A DNA stretch of 64,000 nt from ZC4RG29 sp035304385 (GTDB taxonomy: Bacteria > Bacteroidota > Bacteroidia > Cytophagales > Cyclobacteriaceae), in NCBI GenBank assembly GCA_035304385.1, contig DATGQD010000041.1:62001-126000 (forward strand). The letters are read 5' to 3'. Below are positions 9,364 to 16,141 of the stretch, in pieces. The translations under genes and the position numbers were made by a program. Positions within the stretch are counted from its first letter, which is position 1; every line of letters starts with the position of its first letter. The notes under the pieces are model-generated. The model did no database searches and was not told where the DNA came from. It saw only the letters and a list, made by a program, of their open reading frames with translations.

Positions 9364-9765
9364 ATGAGCATAAACAGGTCACTTTTTGCGTTGATCCTAT
9401 TTTTTTCAACGTATTCAGGGGTTTTCGGGCAAGATCAAAGCAACATCATCGAGCAGGTGCGGGAAACCATCGGTGCGGGAAGCGCGAAAGAGTTATCCAG
9501 GTTCCTGAACCAGACCGTCGACGTAATGATCGACGAGCAATTGCAGTCGTACAGCAAGGCGCAAGCCGAGTTTGTCCTGCGGGATTTCTTTCGGAATCAT
9601 CCTGCCAACGAATTCACCATCATACACCAGGGCTCATCGAAAGGGGGGCAACCTTTTGCCATCGGCTTGTACAAGAGTGGCGACGACACCTATCGGGTAT
9701 TCATGAAAATCAAGGCCACCGACAGGCAGCAACTGGTGCACGAAATCCGATTCTCCAAGGAATAA
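9364..9765 (+). CDS. DUF4783 domain secreted protein
   Basis: Small exported protein of 133 aa with a signal peptide of about 22 residues ending VFGQ. The mature region resembles the DUF4783 family of Bacteroidota, an NTF2-like fold of unknown function: a helix pair followed by strands around FTIIHQGSSKGG and YRVFMKIK. It stands alone between the divergent gpmI operon and nadC. A degenerate TATATTTC box at 9300-9307 could drive it, leaving a leader of about 50 bases. Confidence 0.85.
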   Translation: MSINRSLFALILFFSTYSGVFGQDQSNIIEQVRETIGAGSAKELSRFLNQTVDVMIDEQLQSYSKAQAEFVLRDFFRNHPANEFTIIHQGSSKGGQPFAIGLYKSGDDTYRVFMKIKATDRQQLVHEIRFSKE

Positions 9766-9801
9766 GTATTCCCCTTCTATTTAAAGTATTCTCGTCCGGT
9801 C

Positions 9802-9809
9802 TATTTTTG
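9802..9809 (+). promoter_or_regulatory. nadC promoter, -7 box
   Basis: TATTTTTG, a perfect Bacteroidota -7 box, ends only 4 bases before the nadC ATG at 9814 (a second ATG follows at 9817). With transcription normally starting 5-8 bases past the box, the mRNA would have almost no leader. Confidence 0.5.
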
Positions 9810-9813
9810 CACG

Positions 9814-10680
9814 ATGATGCCGGACTACATTACTGATGAATACCTGGATCGGTTCATTCAACAGGCTTTGCAGGAAGACGTTGGTGAAGGGGACCATTCG
9901 ACGCTTTGTTCTGTCGATGCGGATCAAACGGCAACGGCCGAACTCCTGGTAAAGGAGGATGGTATTCTTGCCGGAGTCCTTCTCGCCCGGCGGATATTCA
10001 CCCATTTCGATCTCCGGCTTCTGGTTGAGGTCACACTCGAAGATGGCGCCTCCGTCCGGCGCGGCGATATCGCTTTCCGCGTAAAAGGCCCTGCGCGCTC
10101 GATTTTGACTACGGAACGCCTGGTGCTCAACTGCATGCAGCGCATGAGCGGCATTGCCACCGCCACGCGCCGGCTGGTGGACGAGATTGCCGGTACCAAC
10201 GCCACTGTCGTCGACACCCGCAAGACTACCCCCAACTTCCGGTTCCCGGAAAAATGGGCGGTGCGGATCGGCGGCGGGCATAATCATCGTATGGGCTTGT
10301 ATGACATGGTCATGCTCAAGGACAACCACGTGAAGCTCGCAGGAGGGGTTCGGGAGGCGATCCTTCGCGCAAAAGATTATATTCGCGCCACCGGAAAGAA
10401 CTTGCGGGTTGAGATCGAGGTGGCAAGCGTCGAGCAGGCTGTCGAGGCCGTCGAAACCGGCGGCGTTGACATCATCATGCTCGACAACATGGCGCCTGTT
10501 GAAATGAAGGCGGCCGTGAAAGCCATTGCCGGCCGGTGCACAACCGAAGCCAGTGGAGGCATTACGCTGGAGACCATTCGTGCCGTAGCCGAAACTGGCG
10601 TGGACTTCATTTCGGTCGGTGCACTCACGCATAGCGTTAATAGTCTCGACCTGAGCCTGAAGATCCGGGACCTGGAATAA
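9814..10680 (+). CDS. nadC: Nicotinate-nucleotide diphosphorylase (carboxylating), quinolinate phosphoribosyltransferase
   Basis: Converts quinolinate and PRPP to nicotinate mononucleotide, CO2 and PPi in NAD synthesis. Family hallmarks: EDVGEGDHST near the N-terminus, TTERLVLNCMQRMSGIAT, DTRKTTPNFR, RIGGGHNHRMGLYDMVMLKDNH and ASGGITLETIR, all in the expected order. Length of 288 aa is typical. It heads an apparent operon with a YcxB-like protein and recX, with short gaps of 16 bases each. Confidence 0.97.
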   Translation: MMPDYITDEYLDRFIQQALQEDVGEGDHSTLCSVDADQTATAELLVKEDGILAGVLLARRIFTHFDLRLLVEVTLEDGASVRRGDIAFRVKGPARSILTTERLVLNCMQRMSGIATATRRLVDEIAGTNATVVDTRKTTPNFRFPEKWAVRIGGGHNHRMGLYDMVMLKDNHVKLAGGVREAILRAKDYIRATGKNLRVEIEVASVEQAVEAVETGGVDIIMLDNMAPVEMKAAVKAIAGRCTTEASGGITLETIRAVAETGVDFISVGALTHSVNSLDLSLKIRDLE

Positions 10681-10696
10681 CCATTAATTTGATTCT

Positions 10697-11173
10697 ATGA
10701 TCGTCCGAACGAAAAACTATAAACTCGATACGAAGACCTATACCCGGATTGCCTTCCGAAACATCATGAAAAAACAGGGCTGGATCGCGGTTCTGGGAGC
10801 GCTGGCGCTCTGCCTGCCCGCCATCTGGATTCCCAGTATTTGGTGGTTTATCGGGGCTATTATCGCTTTTCTGCTGTACATGTTGTTCTGGTGGATCCAG
10901 TTTTACGGCGTCACCCAACTCGAACAGGGAAAAATGTTGTTTCAGCGGTACTCCTATGAAATCAGCAGTCAGCAGATCCTGATGAAGATCAGTCCGCGCG
11001 AGGGTATGCCGCTGAAATGGGATCAAATCAAGCACGCTTATATCGACAAGGACGCATTTGTTCTTTTCGTCAACAAGGCCCAAATCATCCACCTCCCTTT
11101 TCGTATCTTCAACACAGAGAATGAACGTAAATTCGTAGCCAGCATTCTCCGAAATAAAGGATACACCAAATAG
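10697..11173 (+). CDS. YcxB-like membrane protein
   Basis: Membrane protein of 158 aa with two closely spaced hydrophobic helices (about 30-75) and a C-terminal domain resembling the YcxB-like family (LKWDQIKHAYIDKDAFVLFV, then a strand-helix ending). YcxB-like domains occur in many bacteria without known function. It lies between nadC and recX with tiny gaps, so it is expressed with them, but no functional link is evident. Confidence 0.75.
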   Translation: MIVRTKNYKLDTKTYTRIAFRNIMKKQGWIAVLGALALCLPAIWIPSIWWFIGAIIAFLLYMLFWWIQFYGVTQLEQGKMLFQRYSYEISSQQILMKISPREGMPLKWDQIKHAYIDKDAFVLFVNKAQIIHLPFRIFNTENERKFVASILRNKGYTK

Positions 11174-11189
11174 CGTGAGGCGTGGCGAC

Positions 11190-11669
11190 ATGCAGAAACG
11201 ACCTTCCCCGGCAAATGTGCGGGAACGGATCATGCGTTACTGCGCGTACCAGGAGCGGTGCCATGCCGAGGTGCGCCGCAAACTTTCCGACCTGGGGGTT
11301 CGCCGCGACGAGGCGGACGAGCTCATCGTATTTCTGATCTCAGAGGGATTTCTTAACGAAGAACGCTTTGCCCGGTCGTTCGCGCGGGGCAGGTTCCGAT
11401 TGAAAAGGTGGGGCCGAATCAAAATCGTCCGCGAACTCGAGGCGCGCGGGCTCAGCAGCGCGTGTATCCGGATCGGGCTGAAAGAAATCGGCGAGGAGGA
11501 ATACCAGGCATCGCTCGAAGAGGTGCTATCCCGGAAGGCGGGGGAGGTTGGTGATGAGAACCTATTCGTCAGGCGCGACAAGATTGCCGAGTATGCTATC
11601 CGCAAAGGCTTCGAACCGGACATGGTATGGGAAGCGCTAAAGGAACTTATCCCGGACCGGCGCGTATAA
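11190..11669 (+). CDS. recX: Regulatory protein RecX
   Basis: RecX is a small helical-repeat protein that binds RecA filaments and limits their growth. The 159-residue product has the three tandem three-helix modules: RIMRYCAYQERCHAEVRRKL, a middle segment around EGFLNEERFARSFARGRFRLKRWGR, and the last near IAEYAIRKGFEPDMVWEAL. The ATG at 11190 is preferred; a GTG at 11175, one base after the previous stop, would add five residues. recA is not in the window. Confidence 0.9.
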   Translation: MQKRPSPANVRERIMRYCAYQERCHAEVRRKLSDLGVRRDEADELIVFLISEGFLNEERFARSFARGRFRLKRWGRIKIVRELEARGLSSACIRIGLKEIGEEEYQASLEEVLSRKAGEVGDENLFVRRDKIAEYAIRKGFEPDMVWEALKELIPDRRV

Positions 11670-11705
11670 GAACAAGGCAGCGACGGATAAGAATCCAGCC
11701 GGCTG

Positions 11706-11729
11706 ACGTGGCGGTTCCACCGCCGACGT
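11706..11729 (+). terminator. GC-rich hairpin after recX
   Basis: ACGT plus GGCGGT pairs with ACCGCC plus ACGT around a three-base TCC loop, with one bulged G: ten base pairs in total. No T-run follows, so it may stop transcription only with a factor, or protect the 3' end of the nadC-recX mRNA. Confidence 0.4.
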
Positions 11730-11766
11730 ACAAGGCCGTCGAAGATGTGCGCCCGACTGCGATATT

Positions 11767-11774
11767 TAATTTTG
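11767..11774 (+). promoter_or_regulatory. Promoter of the DinB-like gene, -7 box
   Basis: TAATTTTG is a perfect TAnnTTTG box, 32 bases before the ATG at 11807. The -33 region is not obvious. Confidence 0.5.
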
Positions 11775-11806
11775 CTCTATATTAGGGCTTCTATCCACCA
11801 CCCCCT

Positions 11807-12322
11807 ATGCATCTGAAACAGGCTTGCACCCATATCCTGGAACAACTCGCCGAAGTTTGCCAACAGGTTCAGCCCGAACACTTTTCCCACCCCGTTGAGA
11901 CGCTTGGCTCGTCGACCGTGGGGCAACACATTCGGCATACACTTGAGTTCTTCATCTGCCTTGAGCAAGGCGTCGAGCGCGGCGTAGTCAATTACGACAA
12001 GCGCGAACACAACAAACTCATCGAAACCGACAAGGCCCTGGCAGCCTCCACAATAGAAACCATCAAACAGTTTGTCGCTACCGCAGCCCCCGACGCGCCA
12101 CTCACGCTGGAGGTGGGGTACGACCTGACGAAGGAGCAATACGTTACCATACAAACCAACCTCTCGCGCGAACTGGTGTACAACGTTGAACACGCGGTGC
12201 ACCACATGGCGCTCATCAAAATTGGCGTTAGAGAAATCGCCCCTTATGTCCACTTACCCTCCGATTTCGGAATCGCAGCATCAACCCTCCGCTACCAGGA
12301 AATGGCCGGCGTCGCTCGCTGA
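11807..12322 (+). CDS. DinB-like four-helix metalloenzyme family protein
   Basis: A 171-residue protein of the DinB/YfiT superfamily: a four-helix bundle with a metal site made of His residues. Candidate ligands are His41/His44 in GQHIRHTLE and His129/His132/His133 in NVEHAVHHMAL. The C-terminal HLPSDFGIAASTLRY is typical of the Bacteroidota members. Some relatives are thiol S-transferases using mycothiol or bacillithiol; the activity here is unknown. The downstream ATP-grasp gene starts close behind and may be co-transcribed. Confidence 0.85.
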   Translation: MHLKQACTHILEQLAEVCQQVQPEHFSHPVETLGSSTVGQHIRHTLEFFICLEQGVERGVVNYDKREHNKLIETDKALAASTIETIKQFVATAAPDAPLTLEVGYDLTKEQYVTIQTNLSRELVYNVEHAVHHMALIKIGVREIAPYVHLPSDFGIAASTLRYQEMAGVAR

Positions 12323-12347
12323 GCGTCAGCTTCGCGCGAAGCCGGGA

Positions 12348-13385
12348 TTGATCAGGCGGCTCATCCGAAGCGACGCCGTCGTGCGGTTGAGAAAATGGGA
12401 ATACTGGCCCTTCGGAATTATTCAGCTTCCCTTCTTCCTGTACTGGCTTTGGTTGTCGCTGAAGGCGCGTTCACTGCTGTTTTTTTCCGCCTCCAACCCT
12501 CGCATCCCAACAGGGGGCATGTTCGGGGAGTCGAAATTTGAAATTCTGCGGAGCATTCCGCCTGCGGTTGTCGCAAAGTCCGCCATCATGCCCGCCTCGT
12601 CCACGCGCGACGAGGTCCTGGCACAAATACGCGCACTCGAACTTACGCTGCCCGTTATCTTCAAACCCGATATGGGCGAACGCGGCTGGATGGTAAAACG
12701 CATCGACACCGAATCTGATATAAACGAATACCTTTCCAGGATCCGGACATCCTTCATCATCCAGGAACTGATCGACCTGCCCCTTGAATTCGGCGTGTTC
12801 TACCGACGCTTTCCGAATGAAGCCTCCGGAACGGTCACCTCTATCGTCATGAAGGAAATGCTAACCATTACCGGCGACGGGCATTCGACGTTCGAAGAGC
12901 TGTTCATGGCGAATGAGCGTGCACGGCTTCAACGGCGGGTTTTAAAAGTGAAGTACCGCGATCAGCTTAATACCGTGCTTCCGAAAGGGCACACCATCGA
13001 ACTCGTATCCATCGGCAACCACTGTCTGGGAACCAAATTCCTTGACGGCAATCATCTTATAACGGATGAGTTATGCGCTTCCTTCGATCGCATCAGTCGG
13101 CAGATCCCCGATTTTTATTTTGGCCGGTTCGACCTGAGGGCTGCCTGCCTGCGCGACCTGGCCCGCGGCCGGGTGAAGATACTTGAGCTTAATGGCTGCG
13201 GTGCGGAACCGGCGCACATTTATGACCCGGGGCACACGCTCGCGGAGGCCATGAAGGCCATGTACCGACACTGGCATGACCTGTATCGGGTTAGCATGGA
13301 GAACCACCACAAGGGTGTTCCCTTTATGACCTTCCGCGAAGGGCTTAAAATGTATCGCAAGTTCAGAGCTACGGTTGCCGCGTGA
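12348..13385 (+). CDS. ATP-grasp fold carboxylate-amine ligase-like protein
   Basis: The C-terminal two-thirds show an ATP-grasp fold: ATP-binding Lys in PVIFKPDMGERGW, hinge region IIQELIDLPLEFGVFYRR, and the acidic pair FGRFDLR followed by VKILELNG, matching the D...E-x-N Mg site of D-Ala ligase-like enzymes. It probably joins a carboxylate to an amine with ATP; substrates are unknown. The N-terminus (LRKWEYWPF) is typical of a Bacteroidota subfamily. No ATG fits: TTG at 12348 is chosen, because ATG starts would lie deep in the DinB-like gene. Its TGA overlaps the next GTG. Confidence 0.75.
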   Translation: MIRRLIRSDAVVRLRKWEYWPFGIIQLPFFLYWLWLSLKARSLLFFSASNPRIPTGGMFGESKFEILRSIPPAVVAKSAIMPASSTRDEVLAQIRALELTLPVIFKPDMGERGWMVKRIDTESDINEYLSRIRTSFIIQELIDLPLEFGVFYRRFPNEASGTVTSIVMKEMLTITGDGHSTFEELFMANERARLQRRVLKVKYRDQLNTVLPKGHTIELVSIGNHCLGTKFLDGNHLITDELCASFDRISRQIPDFYFGRFDLRAACLRDLARGRVKILELNGCGAEPAHIYDPGHTLAEAMKAMYRHWHDLYRVSMENHHKGVPFMTFREGLKMYRKFRATVAA

Positions 13386-13996
13386 CTACTGCATTCGCCA
13401 TAGCCTTTGCCTTCAGCTTCATTGGCTCGGTGCCTCCCGGAACGATTAACCTCACGGTTCTCCAACTTGGTCTTGAGAAGAAATTCTCCGTCGCCATTCG
13501 GTTCGGCGCAGCGGCCGCGCTTGTCGAATATCCGTACGGGTGGATCGCTGTAAAGTTCGCTTCCTTCATTCTTTCTACTCCAGCCATCGTATTGAACTTC
13601 CAGTTGATTACCGGGATCGTCATGGTAACACTCGGCATCTTCAACCTCTGGGCGGCGTCCAGGCCCAGCGGCTTTGCCGTGCGCTTCAATAACAGCGGCT
13701 TCCGGCGGGGATTGCTTCTGGGCATACTCAATCCAATGGCCATACCGTATTGGATCGCCATGACCACATACTGCAAGAGCCAGGGATGGATCGATCTGGA
13801 CACGAATGCTGAACTCCACGGTTATCTTACCGGTATTGTCCTCGGCGCCCTCGTGCTGCTTACGATACTCGTTTACCTTTCCGCCAAGATCGCTCCGCTC
13901 TTCAGGCACCAGGGAATTTTGAAACGCGTTCCGGGCGTGGTACTGCTGGCACTGGGGATTTACGCGTTCGCCAGGCTCGTCGCCGATATGCAGTAG
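13382..13996 (+). CDS. LysE-family amino-acid exporter
   Basis: Six-helix inner-membrane transporter of the LysE/RhtB family, exporters of amino acids and small metabolites. The hallmark GSVPPGTINLTVLQLGL is near residue 15 and the helix-4 motif LGILNPMAIPYW in the middle; length 204 aa is normal. It starts with GTG overlapping the ATP-grasp stop by four bases (GTGA), so the two are translationally coupled. This suggests, but does not prove, that it exports the ligase product. Confidence 0.88.
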   Translation: MTTAFAIAFAFSFIGSVPPGTINLTVLQLGLEKKFSVAIRFGAAAALVEYPYGWIAVKFASFILSTPAIVLNFQLITGIVMVTLGIFNLWAASRPSGFAVRFNNSGFRRGLLLGILNPMAIPYWIAMTTYCKSQGWIDLDTNAELHGYLTGIVLGALVLLTILVYLSAKIAPLFRHQGILKRVPGVVLLALGIYAFARLVADMQ

Positions 13997-14049
13997 GCAT
14001 TGTGGGGATCCGATAACACCTGCACAAAATAGTCGCGGTTGTCCATTGT

Positions 14050-14952
14050 CTACCGTGGCGACAATATCGACCCTTCTCTTGTCACGCTCAACCTCATCCT
14101 GCTTCCATGCACCCACGCCGCATTGGGGTGTTCATGGCCAATAGGCAAACCGAAGGCCACAGGATAGTCTGCGCCTTTAACATGACGAGCAATAATATCC
14201 TGAACCGATTCTCCGAACGGCGTGCTGGAATCCTTGATCCCCGTCATATACCCAACGGCAAGTCCTGCAAGTTTATCAAGCTTCCCCGCGCGCTTGAGTT
14301 GGGTCATCATGCGATCCAGCTTGTACTTGAATTCGTCGATCTCTTCGATGACCAGTATCCGTCCTTTTGTTTCCGGCTCTATAGATGTTCCCATTGCGTC
14401 GAGAAGGATTGACAGATTTCCTCCGATGACCATTCCGGATGCTTCGCCTTCGATGTTACCCGGCGTGGGCAAGGCAGTAATCGGCGGTGATGTTTCAAAC
14501 AAGACCTGGTAGAGGCTCTCAACTGAAGGTCGTGCCGCAGGATCGGCGAACTGCGACGGCATCGAAGCATGGATGCTTTCACATCCCGTGCGCAGCATTA
14601 ACAAGTGCAAGGCGGTGATGTCGCTGAAGCCAATAATCCACTTTGGATACTTTTTAAACTTTTCGAGGTTGAGGCGATCCACAATGCGCGTCGTTCCATA
14701 TCCGCCGCGTGCGCAAAATATCGCCTTGACTCCGCGGCTGTCGAGCGCCTTCTGCAGGTCGACGAGGCGTTCCTTGTCGGACCCGGCGAGGTAGCTGTGG
14801 CTCTTGCTCATCACGTTCTCGCCGACAGTAACGCGAAGGCCCCACTGTTCAAGCAAGCGCACTGCGCGGGTTACTACTTCGCGTTTCACTTTGCCGGCGG
14901 GTGCCACGAGCGCCACGCGGTCGTCACGTTTCAAATGTCGGGGTGTGATCAT
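14050..14952 (-). CDS. LD-carboxypeptidase, peptidase family S66 (LdcA/MccF-like)
   Basis: Serine peptidase that removes the terminal D-Ala from L,D-peptide bonds in murein tripeptide recycling; MccF relatives cleave microcin C. The nucleophile is Ser in GFSDITAL (about residue 115), with the Glu in VIEEIDE and the His in GHEHPN completing the Ser-Glu-His triad. Length of 300 aa is typical. It lies just beyond the terminator of the uppS-bamA-skp operon, so it probably has its own promoter. It converges on the LysE gene. Confidence 0.92.
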   Translation of the reverse strand: MITPRHLKRDDRVALVAPAGKVKREVVTRAVRLLEQWGLRVTVGENVMSKSHSYLAGSDKERLVDLQKALDSRGVKAIFCARGGYGTTRIVDRLNLEKFKKYPKWIIGFSDITALHLLMLRTGCESIHASMPSQFADPAARPSVESLYQVLFETSPPITALPTPGNIEGEASGMVIGGNLSILLDAMGTSIEPETKGRILVIEEIDEFKYKLDRMMTQLKRAGKLDKLAGLAVGYMTGIKDSSTPFGESVQDIIARHVKGADYPVAFGLPIGHEHPNAAWVHGSRMRLSVTREGSILSPR

Positions 14953-14963
14953 AATCGGATAAG

Positions 14964-14991
14964 AAAAAAACCCCGTGCGTCACGGGGTTTT
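14964..14991 (-). terminator. Rho-independent terminator of the uppS-bamA-skp operon
   Basis: AAAACCCCGTG (14967-14977), a CGT loop and CACGGGGTTTT (14981-14991) form an 11-bp perfect stem. Read on the minus strand it ends in a run of seven T, so it stops transcription from the skp side. The T run on the plus side is shorter. Confidence 0.85.
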
Positions 14992-15031
14992 GGCCGGTTA
15001 TTTTTCCGGAAAGTCTTTAGTCACCCAGCTT

Positions 15032-15586
15032 CTAATTTTGCGTGGTTGAATCCGTTCTCGGCTTGGGGGTAATTCCCATTTTCTTCAAGACAAGTTCAGA
15101 GACATCGAGTTGTTCATCACCATAGAGTACGACATCGAGTCCTGATACACCGCCGCTCAGGATCAGGTTAAAACCATTTTCTGTGGCCACGGCCTGAATC
15201 GCATCGCTCATCTTTTTGAAGACAGGCTCCATGAGTTCGGCCTGCTTTTGTTGAATGGTGAGTTGAGCTTCTTCCTGCAGTTGTTGAAGGTTGGTCTGCA
15301 GCTGCTGAAGTTCCCGTTCGGTATTGTTTCTCACCGCGGGCAGCATGGTGTTGACGTTCGCCTGGTAGTCCTCCAGCTTTTGTCTGAATTCGGCAGCCTT
15401 GGTGTCCATTTGCTTTTTCAGCGCGTTTTGAACCGACTGAAGTTCGGTTTGGATTTGCTTCTGCTCGGGCATCTGATTGAAAATATAGTCGACATCGGCA
15501 AATCCTATTTTCGTCTGAGCCTGCACCCGGCTGGAAAACGCGCTCGCGGCCAATCCGATTATCAACAGAATAGTTACTTTTCTCAT
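15032..15586 (-). CDS. OmpH/Skp-family periplasmic chaperone, copy 2
   Basis: Exported Skp-like holdase that carries unfolded outer-membrane proteins to BamA. Signal peptide 1-23 (ends VQAQ), then the family start TKIGFADVDYIFNQMPE and a long charged coiled-coil (about 40-125) forming the tentacles. The C-terminus has an added tail ending in DSTTQN. It is the last gene of the operon, 16 bases after the sibling copy and just before the terminator. Confidence 0.92.
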   Translation of the reverse strand: MRKVTILLIIGLAASAFSSRVQAQTKIGFADVDYIFNQMPEQKQIQTELQSVQNALKKQMDTKAAEFRQKLEDYQANVNTMLPAVRNNTERELQQLQTNLQQLQEEAQLTIQQKQAELMEPVFKKMSDAIQAVATENGFNLILSGGVSGLDVVLYGDEQLDVSELVLKKMGITPKPRTDSTTQN

Positions 15587-15602
15587 TATCTCAGTTTCAA
15601 GT

Positions 15603-16139
15603 TTAGTTCTTAATTACATCGTTCGGATCGCCCAGGCCCAGTTCGTCAAGGACGAAGTCCGTATAGTCGTAGCGCGGATCCGTATAGATCATGACCAGCT
15701 GGCTCGCTTTGTCGAATACAATCGCCAGGTTGTTCTGTTTCGATACCTTCTCGACGGCATCCCAAACCTGATCCATCACCGGTTTAATCAGCTCTTTCTT
15801 CTTGAGGAAAAAAAGGCCTTCGAATCCGAATACTTTGTTCTGATATTGCTTTAGTTCATCTTCTTTTGCGCGGATAGCCGACATGCGCTCGTTTCGCATT
15901 TCTTCTGTCAGCAAGACACGCTCGGCTTCCAATTCCGCATACATCGTTTCAATGCCTTTGGACATCTCCTGGATCTCCTTTTCCCATCCCTGGGAAAGCA
16001 GGTTGATTTCACTCTGCGCTTCCCGGTATTCAGGCATTTTGTTCAGGATATACTCTGAATCGATGTATCCGAACCTCTGAGCTTCAACAAAAGTCAGGCC
16101 GAAAAAGAGGAAAAATAATGCAATAAAACAAATCCGCAT
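15603..16139 (-). CDS. OmpH/Skp-family periplasmic chaperone, copy 1
   Basis: Second Skp-like chaperone, 178 aa: signal peptide about 1-20 (FVEAQ), conserved start FGYIDSEYILNKMPEYREAQ, then coiled coil up to ~120 and a strand region ending near DPRYDYTDFVLDELG. It lies two bases after the bamA stop. Tandem skp pairs behind bamA are common in this phylum; the two copies here differ clearly in sequence, suggesting distinct client ranges or a hetero-oligomer. Confidence 0.92.
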   Translation of the reverse strand: MRICFIALFFLFFGLTFVEAQRFGYIDSEYILNKMPEYREAQSEINLLSQGWEKEIQEMSKGIETMYAELEAERVLLTEEMRNERMSAIRAKEDELKQYQNKVFGFEGLFFLKKKELIKPVMDQVWDAVEKVSKQNNLAIVFDKASQLVMIYTDPRYDYTDFVLDELGLGDPNDVIKN

Positions 16140-16141
16140 GT

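Noticed and set aside
9781..10632. Minus-strand open frame of 283 codons across nadC
   Set aside because: It lies entirely antisense to a clear nadC gene, shows no family motif and no promoter; it is a codon-bias shadow.
13220..14116. Minus-strand open frame of 298 codons opposite the LysE gene
   Set aside because: It overlaps the well-supported ATP-grasp and LysE genes; its translation is low-complexity and charged, without domains.
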